Assembly: GCF_000373245.1 (NCBI RefSeq)
Contig: NZ_KB890750.1
Span: 631,759-695,758 of the forward strand
From: Echinicola pacifica DSM 19836
GTDB taxonomy: Bacteria > Bacteroidota > Bacteroidia > Cytophagales > Cyclobacteriaceae
Direction of reading: 5' to 3'
DNA length: 64,000 nt
Shown: positions 1-9,908 of the stretch, one piece after another
Layout: every line of letters starts with the position of its first letter
Numbering within the stretch: the first letter of the stretch is position 1
Translations under genes and position numbers: made by a program
Notes under the pieces: model-generated
Seen by the model: the letters and a program-made list of their open reading frames with translations, nothing else
Database searches by the model: none
What the model was told of the DNA's origin: nothing

Positions 1-170
1 GAAGGCGTACTTAGCGATATATGTATATCTTCCTTAAGCGCAGAGTTGTCTGGAGATTTTAATTCAACCTTGAGAATTCTAACATTATTCGTGGAATAAT
101 AAAGAAACCCAAAACCACCCAGAACTATACCTACCAGAAGAATTACGATGCTTGTCTTTCTCATAATCAT
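1..170 (-). CDS. N-terminal part of a membrane-anchored protein, function unknown (runs off window)
   Basis: An open frame starts at ATG 170 (MIMRKTS...; an alternative ATG is at 164) and stays open for 56 codons to the left edge. Residues about 8 to 25 are strongly hydrophobic (IVILLVGIVLGGFGFLYY), so it is a signal anchor or an uncleaved signal sequence, followed by a polar region. It starts 6 bp after the stop of the SusD gene on the same strand, so it is probably the third gene of the SusC/SusD operon, where surface glycan-binding proteins or hydrolases are often found. The visible part matches no family I recognise. Confidence 0.6.
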   Translation of the reverse strand, partial: MIMRKTSIVILLVGIVLGGFGFLYYSTNNVRILKVELKSPDNSALKEDIHISLSTP

Positions 171-176
171 ATTTAC

Positions 177-1715
177 TTAAGGCAATCTTGATGCATTGGC
201 TGCTGCCATTTCGGTGTGAATCATGGCTTCCACGAGAGGATATGGAAAATAACGCATATTCTGGGTTACCACAGGAGCAAGTCCCCTAGTAGTCAAATAT
301 TCATTACTCATTTCTACAAATCTTCCAAGACGAATAAGATCCGCTCTTCGGTGGTATTCAAATACCAATTCATAGCCTCTCTCATCCACCAAAGCATCCA
401 CCATTTCATCCTGTGAAGCTGGAGCAGGAAACTCAGCACTACTTCCATAGGCAGGGGCCCCTGCACGCGTCCTGATTTCATTGATATATGGCAATGCCGC
501 AGAAGGTCCTGAAAGTGCATTCTCTATCTCCGCCTTGCAGAGGATCACGTCTGCCAATCGGAAGACCTGAATCGTCCTGCCATCCAAATATGAGTTGGAT
601 ACCATTTCATACGAATACTTCTTAGTCGATACATTTTGCAGCAACCTGGTGGTGTCATTCGGCGGAGTGGTCTCCCCTATATCCGGTACCTTATAGAAGA
701 ATCCATTGTTGGTAGTACCGTCTCTTGCAGACTGCCCTTCATAATCGTAATAGAAAAACTCTTTTCGGGGATCCATATCAGAATATTTCCTCCAGAAGGG
801 AAGAGAAACGGCATAATACTGCCATCTATTCTGTACCTGTCTATGATCTTTAGGACCAAAATGGTTGGTAATCTCTCCACCATTCTGCGCAGATTCATGG
901 AAAATTCCAAAAATAAGCCCCATATCTATTTTATTATTATCAGACCACTCATTCTTAAAATCAGGATTCAAAGAATAATATCCTTCATCACGAAGTTGCA
1001 ATACCTGATCTATATAGATTTTGGCATTGGCATAATCATGAGAACGCATATATACTTTACCTAATAAGGTAAGCGCCGCGCCTTTCGTCACTCTGCCTAT
1101 TCCATATTCCGCTGCCCACTCCTCTGGAAGGTGCTCTATCGCAAATGTACAATCCTCAATAATTAGCTTATCGACCTCTTCTACGGAAGATAAAGGGTAA
1201 TTATTGATCTCAGTAGGATTCAGAGATTCTGTAATCAGAGGAACTGGCCCCCAGGAATCGGTCAAATCTCTATAGGAAAGGGCTCTTAAAAATCGCACCT
1301 GGCCTTTTATTTCATTCCTTTTGTCCTCATCCATTTCCACCCCGTCTATCTTAGAGAGCAGAATATTGGCATTGCTGATCACCTCATACATATTATTCCA
1401 ATTCAATCGGAAATAACGGTTATTATCATCATAGGTGAAGTCGCTCATCTTGGTGGGGTCACCTGCCGCAGTGGAAAAGCCCATATCTGCCGCATAGTCG
1501 GTGATCATCACCAAATACCCAGCATAATAAAGATAGGCATCACCAGGATAAGGCTTCAACTTAGCATAGGTACCTGTCAATGCGGCCTCAAGATCACTTT
1601 CTGTGCTGTAAGCATTTTTGGTGGTAAGATCACTGTAAAGCTCCGGTTCCAGATTGGTACATGCAGCCATAAGCGATACCGCTATACCCAATGTTATATA
1701 TTTTTTAAAGTTCAT
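177..1715 (-). CDS. SusD/RagB-family outer-membrane nutrient-binding lipoprotein
   Basis: 512 residues. A short signal peptide ends in a lipobox with Cys19 (SLMAAC), so the mature protein is a surface lipoprotein. The rest has the alpha-helical, TPR-like fold pattern of SusD/RagB proteins: a helical block around residues 140 to 250 (RFLRALSYRDL..., GAALTLLGKVYM) and the C-terminal SusD block (IRTRAGAP, DERGYELVFEYHRRADLIRLGRF). SusD proteins cap the SusC transporter and bind its substrate. The gene follows the SusC gene by 11 bp, as is usual for such pairs. The substrate cannot be told from sequence alone; no carbohydrate enzyme is visible next to it in the window. Confidence 0.95.
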   Translation of the reverse strand: MNFKKYITLGIAVSLMAACTNLEPELYSDLTTKNAYSTESDLEAALTGTYAKLKPYPGDAYLYYAGYLVMITDYAADMGFSTAAGDPTKMSDFTYDDNNRYFRLNWNNMYEVISNANILLSKIDGVEMDEDKRNEIKGQVRFLRALSYRDLTDSWGPVPLITESLNPTEINNYPLSSVEEVDKLIIEDCTFAIEHLPEEWAAEYGIGRVTKGAALTLLGKVYMRSHDYANAKIYIDQVLQLRDEGYYSLNPDFKNEWSDNNKIDMGLIFGIFHESAQNGGEITNHFGPKDHRQVQNRWQYYAVSLPFWRKYSDMDPRKEFFYYDYEGQSARDGTTNNGFFYKVPDIGETTPPNDTTRLLQNVSTKKYSYEMVSNSYLDGRTIQVFRLADVILCKAEIENALSGPSAALPYINEIRTRAGAPAYGSSAEFPAPASQDEMVDALVDERGYELVFEYHRRADLIRLGRFVEMSNEYLTTRGLAPVVTQNMRYFPYPLVEAMIHTEMAAANASRLP

Positions 1716-1726
1716 CTTTATCCTGT

Positions 1727-4700
1727 TTAAAATTTAGCACTAATTCCTATGGTAAATGATCTCATGCTTGGGTAGGAATTGAAATCCAAACCAGCTCCAG
1801 CGTTTGCTGATTGAGCATTTCCTCCATATTTCACCAAATTATCGTTTTCATAGCCCTTGGTATCTACCTCAGGGTCCCATCCAGAATAGTTGCTGATAGT
1901 AAAGAGATTCTCTCCCATAGCATAGATTCGAATAGATTGGACCGCCTTAGTTTTCAGTGGTACATTATAGCCTAAGGTTATATTTCTCAAGCGTACAAAT
2001 GAGGCATCTTCAATAAAATGGTCATTGATATATCCACCATATTGGGAATAGAAAAAGCCATTTCTTGGAATATCAGTCTCTGTATTGCTTGGCGTCCATC
2101 TGTTGAGCGATTCCTCTGTCCTGTTCCACTCCAAATTCATTCGGGTCATATTCAGCAGGTCATTGCCCACTTTGCCATAGAAGAATAAGGTAAGGTCAAA
2201 ATTCTTATAGAAGAAACTATTATTAAACCCAAAGGTAAACTTAGGATAAGCAGAACCGATGATGCTACGGTCCGCAGAAGTGATGAGTCCATCACCATTT
2301 ACATCCACAAATAATGGATCTCCAGCTTTTGAATTTGGCTGAGGGGCATAGGTCTCACCTTCCTGAAGGACTCCGATATACTTATATCCATACAGCGAAC
2401 CCAAAGGCTGTCCTTCCTGAATGATCGCATAACTTTCCTCAGACACATTGCCGATCGGCTTGGAGGAGGTCAATAAGATCTCACTTTGATCGCCGAGGCT
2501 TAGTACTTTATTTTTATTTACTGAGAAATTCAAGCCTGTCTTCCATGAAAAATCACTGCTTGTAGGTACTTGATATTCCATCCCGAATTCAAAACCCTTG
2601 TTTTCGGTGGAGCCTACATTACTTAGACCAGAAGAATATCCGGAATACTTAGGCAGGTTTACCCTGATCAGCAGGTTATCGGTTCTTTTATAATACCCAT
2701 CCAAGTTGAAGGTCAGGCGATTATCAAATAAACTAAAATCCACTCCCAAGTTATACTGATCGGTGGTTTCCCACTTTAGCTTGCTATTTTCCGGAGAGGT
2801 ATTATTCAGATAAGTTCCTGAGCTATTGGTAAATCCATCGTAGGTGTATTTAGCATTAGAAACAAGACCATAAGAGGCATAATTCCCAATTCTTTCATTC
2901 CCTGTACGACCATAGCCCATTCTGAATTTAAGATCTGAGAAGAGGGTTTGGTTTTGCATGAAATCCTCATCCACCACTCTCCAGGCAAAGGATCCTGAAG
3001 GGAATACACCCCACTTATTTTCCTCCCCAAATCGAGAAGAACCATCCGCTCTTACTGTGAAGGTAAATAGGTATTTGTCATCCAAGGAGTAATTTCCTCT
3101 ACCGAAGAAGGACACTAATAGATTTTCTGATTTTCCTGAGCTCACCCCGGTTATAGTTGAGGCTGCTCCCACATTATTATAGCCATATAGGTCCGTGGAG
3201 AAACCATATACATTGATGCCATTGCTCTCATTGATGTATTTCTCATAAGAGTATCCACCCATTACCTGAAAGGTATGTCTATCGTTGATATCCTTATCAT
3301 AGGTAAGGAACATATCAAACAAGTTATGCGTCAAGGAATAGCTGGAAAGATTTGCCACTCCATCATTGATTCCTCCCTGGTAGGAAGCTCTGGATAGATA
3401 GCCTCCTAATCGGTCCTCTCTAATCTCTGTACCTGCATCGATTCGTGCTTTTAGGCCTTTTGCCAGCGCAATCTCCAAGAACATGGAGCCGTTCAGGGTG
3501 CTTTTTTGAACGTCATTCTGTCTTGCCGTCAGGTTCGCCAGAGGGTTATCTCCTCGGCCTCCCGGAGGACGTGCAAAACTCCCATCAGCATTATATACTG
3601 GCACCGTGGGATCATAAGTCAAGATACTATACAGGACATTTGAATTGAGGATATTCCCATCATACACCTGGTAATTGGAGTTTTCACGCTGAGCCATCAT
3701 GGTTACCCCAGTTTTGATATAATCATTGATCTGGTGATCCACATTCACACGGCCAGAGAGTCGCGAGAAACTCGTATTATTTAATACTCCCTCCTGGTCA
3801 AAATACCCTAAGCTGGTAAGGATCTTTGTTTTCTCACTTCCACCTGTGATCTGCAAGCTATAATTCTGCACCAGGCTTCTTCGGGTGGTCACATCGATCC
3901 AATCTGTATTTACATCAGAGGCCAATTGAGAGGCGGTATAGGCTCCATTTTCCTGGTTTTCCTGGCCATTTATCTCCTTATACAGATCATTTGCAAGGTT
4001 CATATAATCCTTCCCATCAAGCATATTGAAAGGCATGATCACATTTTGGGTGCTGGTATAGGCATTGATCGCTATATTTCCTTCTCCTGCTTTACCTCTT
4101 TTGGTGCTGATCAATACCACCCCATTTGCCCCTCTAGATCCATAGATGGCCGTGGCTGATGCATCTTTTAATATCTCCATGGAGGCGATATCCTCCGGAT
4201 TGATATTAATGCCATTGTCTGTAGGGAAGCCATCCACCACATATAGGGGCTCATTGGAGCTACTCACGGAGTTGGCTCCTCTAATACGGATGGACATACT
4301 TCCACCTGGAGCTTTGGAATTTTGGGTGACCACGACTCCAGAAGCTCGTCCCTGTATCGCCTGAGCCACATTACTCACAGTTCCTCCAGAGGTAAGGTCA
4401 TCGGCGTTCAAAGATGATATAGCACCTGTAAGGTCACTCTTCTTCTGAGAACCATAGCCTACTACCACCACTTCGTCCAGCTGTGCAGCATCTTCTTTTA
4501 ATACAACTTCTATATTCTGCCGATTTCCAATCGCCACTTCCTGTGTCACATAACCCACAAAGGATATGATCAAGGTAGCTCCATCAGGAACATTAAAAGA
4601 AAAGGCTCCATTGAGGTCGGTTGCCGTCCCCGTAGTGGTTCCTTTGACCAATACAGTGGCCCCGGGAATAGAATTACCCTTCTCATCTAATACTGTTCCC

Positions 4701-5116
4701 TTGATCTTGATTTCCTCTACGGCTGAAGTGGTGCCAGCAGAAAATAATTCCGTATTTCTTACCTTTACGGATATGTTTTCGTTGACTTGCTTAAAGGAAA
4801 GTCCGCTTTGACCTGCTATATCATATAGAATTTTTGACAAGGTCTCATTTTCCGCCTGAAGGGAAATTCGTGATGGATTGTCCTTGAAAAGCGTCGTACT
4901 AAACTGGTAGGTAAAGCTCATACCACTTTTCTCCTCTATCTCCTTAAATACCTGAGGTAAATCCTGTTGGTCAAGCTTCAACGAAATTCTTATATCGTCG
5001 ATGCTTTGCGCATCCGAGGTATAGGCAAATAGCACCCCGGAGAAAAGGCTAGTAATAAATAGCATTAAGAATGAGTTTGCCGTCATCCTTAAAATCCTGA
5101 ATAAATAGTTTTTCAT
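1727..5116 (-). CDS. SusC/RagA-family TonB-dependent transporter with STN domain
   Basis: About 1129 residues from ATG 5116 (MKNYLFRILR); a frame extension to 5164 exists but the signal peptide begins at 5116. Order of parts: signal peptide to about residue 36; STN (secretin/TonB N-terminal) domain about 42 to 105; CarboxypepD_reg-like domain about 135 to 215 (GTVLDEKGNSIPGATVLVKG); SusC plug with DEVVVVGYG and YGSRGANGVVLI; then a long beta-barrel ending in an aromatic C-terminus (ISAKF). It imports a substrate across the outer membrane with TonB energy. The STN domain, together with the sigma and FecR genes just upstream, marks a signalling transporter of the Fec type: substrate binding is relayed to FecR in the inner membrane. 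Confidence 0.96.
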   Translation of the reverse strand: MKNYLFRILRMTANSFLMLFITSLFSGVLFAYTSDAQSIDDIRISLKLDQQDLPQVFKEIEEKSGMSFTYQFSTTLFKDNPSRISLQAENETLSKILYDIAGQSGLSFKQVNENISVKVRNTELFSAGTTSAVEEIKIKGTVLDEKGNSIPGATVLVKGTTTGTATDLNGAFSFNVPDGATLIISFVGYVTQEVAIGNRQNIEVVLKEDAAQLDEVVVVGYGSQKKSDLTGAISSLNADDLTSGGTVSNVAQAIQGRASGVVVTQNSKAPGGSMSIRIRGANSVSSSNEPLYVVDGFPTDNGININPEDIASMEILKDASATAIYGSRGANGVVLISTKRGKAGEGNIAINAYTSTQNVIMPFNMLDGKDYMNLANDLYKEINGQENQENGAYTASQLASDVNTDWIDVTTRRSLVQNYSLQITGGSEKTKILTSLGYFDQEGVLNNTSFSRLSGRVNVDHQINDYIKTGVTMMAQRENSNYQVYDGNILNSNVLYSILTYDPTVPVYNADGSFARPPGGRGDNPLANLTARQNDVQKSTLNGSMFLEIALAKGLKARIDAGTEIREDRLGGYLSRASYQGGINDGVANLSSYSLTHNLFDMFLTYDKDINDRHTFQVMGGYSYEKYINESNGINVYGFSTDLYGYNNVGAASTITGVSSGKSENLLVSFFGRGNYSLDDKYLFTFTVRADGSSRFGEENKWGVFPSGSFAWRVVDEDFMQNQTLFSDLKFRMGYGRTGNERIGNYASYGLVSNAKYTYDGFTNSSGTYLNNTSPENSKLKWETTDQYNLGVDFSLFDNRLTFNLDGYYKRTDNLLIRVNLPKYSGYSSGLSNVGSTENKGFEFGMEYQVPTSSDFSWKTGLNFSVNKNKVLSLGDQSEILLTSSKPIGNVSEESYAIIQEGQPLGSLYGYKYIGVLQEGETYAPQPNSKAGDPLFVDVNGDGLITSADRSIIGSAYPKFTFGFNNSFFYKNFDLTLFFYGKVGNDLLNMTRMNLEWNRTEESLNRWTPSNTETDIPRNGFFYSQYGGYINDHFIEDASFVRLRNITLGYNVPLKTKAVQSIRIYAMGENLFTISNYSGWDPEVDTKGYENDNLVKYGGNAQSANAGAGLDFNSYPSMRSFTIGISAKF

Positions 5117-5214
5117 ATAATTGTAGTGGTTTATATATAATAATTCGACTTTTGGAACCGCCATTACTGCTTCGGCCCTGCTTTTTTCATTAGTAGTTTT
5201 TCATAGGCACCCTA

Positions 5215-6261
5215 TTAATTTTGACAATTGCCCCCTTTAATGGTTATTTTCTTTGTTTTGCTATCTATTTCATATTCAAATCCCAAAGCATATTGCAAGG
5301 AGGTAAGTACGTTCTCCAGACTTTCATTGGTGTATTTGCCATGGACAAAGCAGCTATTGGTAGAGGGATTAAGGTTTTCGATCTCCACACCATACCAGCG
5401 CTCCAGCATAAGAATGACCTTGGCAAAAGGCTCTTTATTAAATAATAAAGTCTTCTCCTTCCATATCGCAATCTGCGACTCGTCCACCTTCCCTACGTTC
5501 ATCGTCTCTTCTTTCTTATCATAGGAAACCTGCTCCCCAGGAAGCAGAATGGCCTTATGAGAATGGCTATCGGCCACAGAGTCATACACTGCCACCTGCA
5601 CCTTACCACTTAGCACCGTCACCGCAATATCTTCTTCCATATCGAAGGAATTGATATTGAAGGATGTACCCAGCACCCGGGTGGTTACCTTGCCGGTATG
5701 CACCAAAAATGGCTTGTCTTCATCACGGAAAACCTCGAAAAAAGCCTCTCCTTCTAACCAAATCTCCCTCTTGTCTCCAGAAAAAGCTTCCGGATAACTC
5801 AACTTACTGTCAGAATTTAACCAAACCGTGGAGCCATCGGCCAAGTGGATCTTGCTCTTCTTGCCCGCAGGGTTAGATTTGGTTTGGATAAGAGCGATAT
5901 CGGTATCGACACTCCCGGGGTTTTCCTGCTTACTAGGTGACAAGCGATAAAGAAGAAAGCTCACCGCAAATAAACCGATCAATACTGCCGCCCTATTTCT
6001 CCATTGGTTCATCTGATAGACAGGCTTCTCAGGCTTCTTACCCATACTATCTTTCAATCGGCTATAAATCAAATCCTTAGACTCCTGCTCCGTATCATTT
6101 ACCGGAAATGAGCTGGTGGAAGGATTGGACCTATTAAGCAGCGTCATATAATGCTCCATCCCTTCCTGGGTTTGTAAGAGTTCACCAGCGGCCTTAGCCT
6201 CCGAGGGGTTGCATTTATTTAAAACAAATTTTTGTAATAAGATATAGTCCTGGCTCTTCAT
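5215..6261 (-). CDS. FecR-family anti-sigma factor
   Basis: 348 residues. A cytoplasmic N-terminal part (about 1 to 87) is followed by one transmembrane segment (about 89 to 105, AAVLIGLFAVSFLLYRL), the periplasmic FecR domain (about 125 to 230, with IHLADGSTVWLNSDSKLSYP and REIWLEGEAFFEV) and a C-terminal DUF4974 domain (about 270 to 345, LLFNKEPFAKVILMLERWYG). It holds the ECF sigma factor inactive and receives the signal from the STN domain of the SusC encoded next. It lies between the sigma gene (207 bp upstream) and the SusC gene (98 bp downstream) on the same strand, the standard order for this Bacteroidota regulatory unit. Confidence 0.96.
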   Translation of the reverse strand: MKSQDYILLQKFVLNKCNPSEAKAAGELLQTQEGMEHYMTLLNRSNPSTSSFPVNDTEQESKDLIYSRLKDSMGKKPEKPVYQMNQWRNRAAVLIGLFAVSFLLYRLSPSKQENPGSVDTDIALIQTKSNPAGKKSKIHLADGSTVWLNSDSKLSYPEAFSGDKREIWLEGEAFFEVFRDEDKPFLVHTGKVTTRVLGTSFNINSFDMEEDIAVTVLSGKVQVAVYDSVADSHSHKAILLPGEQVSYDKKEETMNVGKVDESQIAIWKEKTLLFNKEPFAKVILMLERWYGVEIENLNPSTNSCFVHGKYTNESLENVLTSLQYALGFEYEIDSKTKKITIKGGNCQN

Positions 6262-6468
6262 TTATATTCTGCTTATATCTGGTAATACAGGAAAAATGGA
6301 ATCCCCATATACTCACTTGTGAAATTTTATTGATTTTTTATTTTCAGAAGGTCCTGCCGGGATGAAATAAAATTTTATAAGGACAACTAAAACTGTCTTC
6401 TAATTAGATTCTCATTCACCAAAAAATGACCTTATGCGCAATATTTGCATTCAAAAATAAGCTTGGGC

Positions 6469-7068
6469 TCAGTTCATCAGAAAGACGCTTAGACTGATCA
6501 GCAGGAAGTTTATACTTAGCTTAAGAAAAGCTTTTAAGCTTCTGTTCGCCTTTATAATATGAGAATTTACTGTTCCCGTGGTGATTCCCAATATACTTGC
6601 GGCTTCCTCATAGGACTTGCCTTCCACTCTACATAGCTTAAATACATGCTGACGGATAGGCGGCAGGCTGTCTATGGCATTTTTGATGCTGCTCTCCAGT
6701 TCCCTGGCTATCAGCAAATCCTCTGGTCCAGTATCCTTGCTAAAAATTTGAGCAGCAGTGATTTCATTCAGTAATACAGGGTTCTTGGAGGCTTTTTCCA
6801 GGGTATTGAGAATATGGTTTTTGCAAATTTTATATAAAAATGGACTAAGCAAGCCATCATCATGCAAGCGCTCCCGATGGTTCCAGAGCTTCAGGAAGAC
6901 ATCATGAACCACCTCTTCAGCTAATTCTTTGGACTTTAGAAACTTAATGGAATACCGAAACAAGGAAGGAAAAAACAGATCATAAGCAGCTTTAAAGGCT
7001 TTCTCATCCCCCTTTTTTAATGACTTTATCAAAGTCTTTTCCTCAAAATGTGTGTTTAGATATGACAT
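6469..7068 (-). CDS. ECF-type RNA polymerase sigma-70 factor
   Basis: 199 residues. Sigma region 2 spans about 20 to 90 (FKAAYDLFFPSLFRYSIKFL, AEEVVHDVFLKLW) and region 4 about 125 to 180 (LPPIRQHVFKLCRVEGKSYEEAASILGITTGTVNSHI). There is no region 1 or 3, as in extracytoplasmic-function sigma factors. The C-terminal tail after about residue 183 is hydrophobic (LSINFLLISLSVFLM), which is common in the Bacteroidota members of this family. The FecR gene follows on the same strand, then SusC and SusD, so this factor most likely directs transcription of that uptake operon when FecR releases it. Confidence 0.96.
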   Translation of the reverse strand: MSYLNTHFEEKTLIKSLKKGDEKAFKAAYDLFFPSLFRYSIKFLKSKELAEEVVHDVFLKLWNHRERLHDDGLLSPFLYKICKNHILNTLEKASKNPVLLNEITAAQIFSKDTGPEDLLIARELESSIKNAIDSLPPIRQHVFKLCRVEGKSYEEAASILGITTGTVNSHIIKANRSLKAFLKLSINFLLISLSVFLMN

Positions 7069-7764
7069 GCTTTTATTCTAAAGTACCTGAGAATTTGATC
7101 TACCACGATTTTGGGTTGTACTGCATCATAGTTCCTGTATTTGAATAAGTAGTGCTATGAATAATACGAAACTTTTTTATGCTAACATTGGCTAAAACCA
7201 AGCATACTGAAAAGCATTCGAAAATTCAATACCTCTAATATAGAACAATACGGTATAATTAAAAATATTTTTATTTACAATGATAAGTTTATGAAATAAA
7301 AATTAAATAATTCAAAAGGATTTAACAATTAGCACATCTGTATAGACTACTATTCTCTATCTCTAAATCCTATAACAGTAGCAACTCTATACGAAAGTTA
7401 TCTTTTCATTGATTTCCAAAATATTACACCGCCTACCACTCTTAGAACTTATCATAATCACCAATTTATAAGATTCACTTTCTTCTCAAATAATGGAGTT
7501 TTATTGCAGCTATCGCTGCAAAGTGATTCCAGAAGAAGAACCTTACAATTTCAGATCCTTTCCAAACTAAGACCTTCTGCTTTATCCCCCCACTTTTTAT
7601 CAGCTATGCGGCTGCTTTTGGCTTGCAGCTGCCAATTTTAATAGAAGACCGTGAAAAGGAGGAAATAAAGCTGAGGTAAAAAATAAATAGGTAGCGCTTG
7701 GAAACAATTTTTTAGAAGGTAATGAATGAATTCTAACTGAATTCCAATCGGCAGGACTACGGTT
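7069..7764. other. Long AT-rich intergenic region
   Basis: About 700 bp between the sigma gene and the terminator of the peptide transporter gene. It must contain the promoter of the minus-strand sigma/FecR/SusCD unit, but I see no clear TAnnTTTG element. A minus-strand open frame at 7600-7812 has no recognisable protein features and I do not regard it as a gene. Confidence 0.5.
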
Positions 7765-7800
7765 AAAAAAAAGTGTCTTGACCCTAATGGCCAAGACACT
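7765..7800 (-). terminator. Rho-independent terminator of the POT transporter gene
   Basis: A 9-bp perfect stem (AGTGTCTTG / CAAGACACT, 7772-7780 with 7792-7800) has an 11-nt loop. On the minus strand it is followed by eight T residues. It lies 34 bp past the stop codon of the transporter gene. Confidence 0.85.
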
Positions 7801-7833
7801 ACATATAATCATGCTAATTTGAATGAAAATTCT

Positions 7834-9417
7834 TTATCTCACATTCCCCATCAATTTCCTAATAGGTTTGGTGATAAGTGCCAGGAATATCCCTGCCCCG
7901 ACGGTAATCAGGACGATTTGCATATACTGCCCAGGCATCTGTGCCAAGGCTTCGTCGGTTCCACCACTGGCTTCACCGGCGATCAATCCAGCGATCAGGT
8001 TACCAAGTGCTACGGACATAAACCACATCCCCATCATCTGTCCCTGGAACTTCTTAGGAGCAAGCTTGGTAGTCAGACTCAAGCCCACAGGGCTAAGGCT
8101 GAGTTCTCCAAAAGTATGGAAGAGGTAAGTCAATAATAACCAAGTCGGGGCAGCAAGATCTCCGGAAGCAGCGATTTTGGCAGCAAAATACATCACCATA
8201 AACCCAACTCCTAAGAGTACTAAGCCAAAGCTAAATTTGATTGGAGAGGAAGGTTCTAAGTTTCTCTGCGCTAGCCACACCCATAAGGCTGCAAAAATAG
8301 GTGCAAATATGATGATAAATAATGAATTGGCTGATTGGAAATAGCCAGTAGGGATTTCCCAACCCATAAAACTACGGTCGGTAAATCGCTCAGCAAACAA
8401 ATTCAAGGTAGATCCAGCCTGCTCAAAACCAGACCAGAATAAAGCAGAGAATATCAATAATATAGCAATGACGCCAACCTTCTTTTTCTCATCAGAAGTC
8501 AAGCCTCCAAAGGCGAGTATATAGACAAAAAACAAGACGGCAATTACCGCTATCACTTTATAAGAAGCTTCTGCTATGGAAGCAGCATTAATGGAAATTA
8601 CCCCTTGGAACATCATCGCCAATAGAATAACTATCAATACTACTATGCCGAAAAGAATCTTCTTCATCTTGGAACGAGAAGTCTTCTCCTCTTCCGTCAC
8701 TGCTGGGCTCAGGTCTCCTTTTCCTTCGAGATTGCCAGCAGTTAGTTTATATTGAATAAGGCCGAGCACCATCCCAAATCCTGCTACACCAAAACCTAAA
8801 TGCCAATCAATCTTGGCAAAAGAGCTGCAGATAATGGGAGCGATAAATCCCCCAATATTAATACCCATATAGAAGATGGAAAAACCTGCATCCCGCTTTG
8901 AGCTACCATCATGGTATAGCTGCCCCACAATGGAGCTGATATTGGGCTTCAGTAAGCCCGTACCCACCACAATCAAAATCAACCCCATAAAAAACGAGAC
9001 CGTATCTAAGGTCGAAAGGGCATTTGAATCACCGTGAGTGGGATCAAATAAGGACAAGATTCCCGGCATCCCCATTGTAAAATGGCCGAGGGCAATAATA
9101 ATCCCCCCATACCATACTGAACGCTTTAGTCCAAACAGTCTATCTGCTAGCCATCCACCTGGAAGAGCCAGCAAATAAACCCCCATAGTGTACAAACCAT
9201 AAATGGCTCCGGAGGTCTTATCATCAAATCCCAGGCCACCATCTATCACAGCGGTGGTCATAAATAGAATCAGAAGAGCTCGCATACCGTAATAGCTGAA
9301 GCGCTCCCACATTTCTGTAAAAAACAGAGTCATCAAACCTTTGGGGTGACCAAACATCGAAGGGCCATCAAATCCTCTCTCCAGTTTGTGACTGGCATTA
9401 TGTTCTTTTTGTACCAT
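7834..9417 (-). CDS. Proton-dependent oligopeptide (POT/PTR2) family MFS transporter
   Basis: 527 residues with at least 12 predicted membrane segments. The POT signature is clear near the N-terminus (FFTEMWERFSYYGMRALLIL, the E-R-F-x-Y-Y region used in proton coupling) and in the second PTR2 motif (FSIFYMGINIGGFIAPIICS). A long stretch in the middle with extra membrane helices is typical of bacterial di- and tripeptide permeases. It takes up short peptides by proton symport at the inner membrane. It is transcribed alone: a terminator follows and the next gene upstream is divergent. No regulator is adjacent. Confidence 0.93.
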   Translation of the reverse strand: MVQKEHNASHKLERGFDGPSMFGHPKGLMTLFFTEMWERFSYYGMRALLILFMTTAVIDGGLGFDDKTSGAIYGLYTMGVYLLALPGGWLADRLFGLKRSVWYGGIIIALGHFTMGMPGILSLFDPTHGDSNALSTLDTVSFFMGLILIVVGTGLLKPNISSIVGQLYHDGSSKRDAGFSIFYMGINIGGFIAPIICSSFAKIDWHLGFGVAGFGMVLGLIQYKLTAGNLEGKGDLSPAVTEEEKTSRSKMKKILFGIVVLIVILLAMMFQGVISINAASIAEASYKVIAVIAVLFFVYILAFGGLTSDEKKKVGVIAILLIFSALFWSGFEQAGSTLNLFAERFTDRSFMGWEIPTGYFQSANSLFIIIFAPIFAALWVWLAQRNLEPSSPIKFSFGLVLLGVGFMVMYFAAKIAASGDLAAPTWLLLTYLFHTFGELSLSPVGLSLTTKLAPKKFQGQMMGMWFMSVALGNLIAGLIAGEASGGTDEALAQMPGQYMQIVLITVGAGIFLALITKPIRKLMGNVR

Positions 9418-9857
9418 TTGGGTGTATAATTCTAGTTTTTACCTGTGACCTATCTTCTCTGACACCAAGCAGTCTGTAAACTACCTTCTAACCAATCGAT
9501 TTTGCATAATTCCTACGCTTTACTCCCTTGGTAAAACGCTAAATCCATTTCAAAATGAGATTCCTTGCAATTTTCATGACGCTCAAGTCATTCTGAAAAA
9601 TCCAGGTATTATATGATTTTAACAATTACAATGATAATGTATTTTTTCCAATCTAATACACTTAATACCCAGCTTAGTCCTTCTGAAACCTAATGAAAGG
9701 GGAAAAAATGTCATTTATTACCCTTAATCGATTTAGGAAATTATTCGACTCAATACTTTCAATAATATTAGATAAAAAATTCCAAAAAACCCCTACGAAA
9801 TCGATTGAAAAACGGGATTTTTATTGAAAATACTGCTCAGCCAATGCTGAAAAGCCC
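9418..9857. other. Divergent intergenic region between POT transporter and pckA
   Basis: About 440 bp of AT-rich DNA that holds the divergent promoters. At 9576-9591 there is an inverted repeat with 5-bp arms and a 6-bp spacer (ATGAC / GTCAT). The arms resemble the FNR-type boxes found elsewhere in the window but the spacing is two bases too long, so I do not call it an FNR site. Confidence 0.4.
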
Positions 9858-9865
9858 TATATTTG
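9858..9865 (+). promoter_or_regulatory. Bacteroidota -7 promoter element for pckA
   Basis: TATATTTG matches the TAnnTTTG consensus of the Bacteroidota housekeeping sigma factor and lies 43 bp before the pckA ATG. I see no good -33 TTG at the usual 19 to 21 bp distance, so the call rests on the -7 element alone. Confidence 0.5.
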
Positions 9866-9908
9866 TACCCTATCCTGAAAGGGATAACCCAAATAACTTT
9901 AGAGATTT

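Noticed and set aside
636..1064. 142-codon plus-strand open frame opposite the first SusD gene
   Set aside because: It is a shadow of the SusD coding frame with no features of its own.
7600..7812. Minus-strand open frame of 70 codons between the sigma and POT genes
   Set aside because: It overlaps the POT terminator hairpin, has no recognisable domain or signal and its composition looks like chance.
9576..9591. Inverted repeat ATGAC / GTCAT upstream of the POT gene as an FNR-type box
   Set aside because: The spacer is 6 bp between the 5-bp arms, giving TGA-N8-TCA, two bases longer than the N6 of Crp/Fnr sites.
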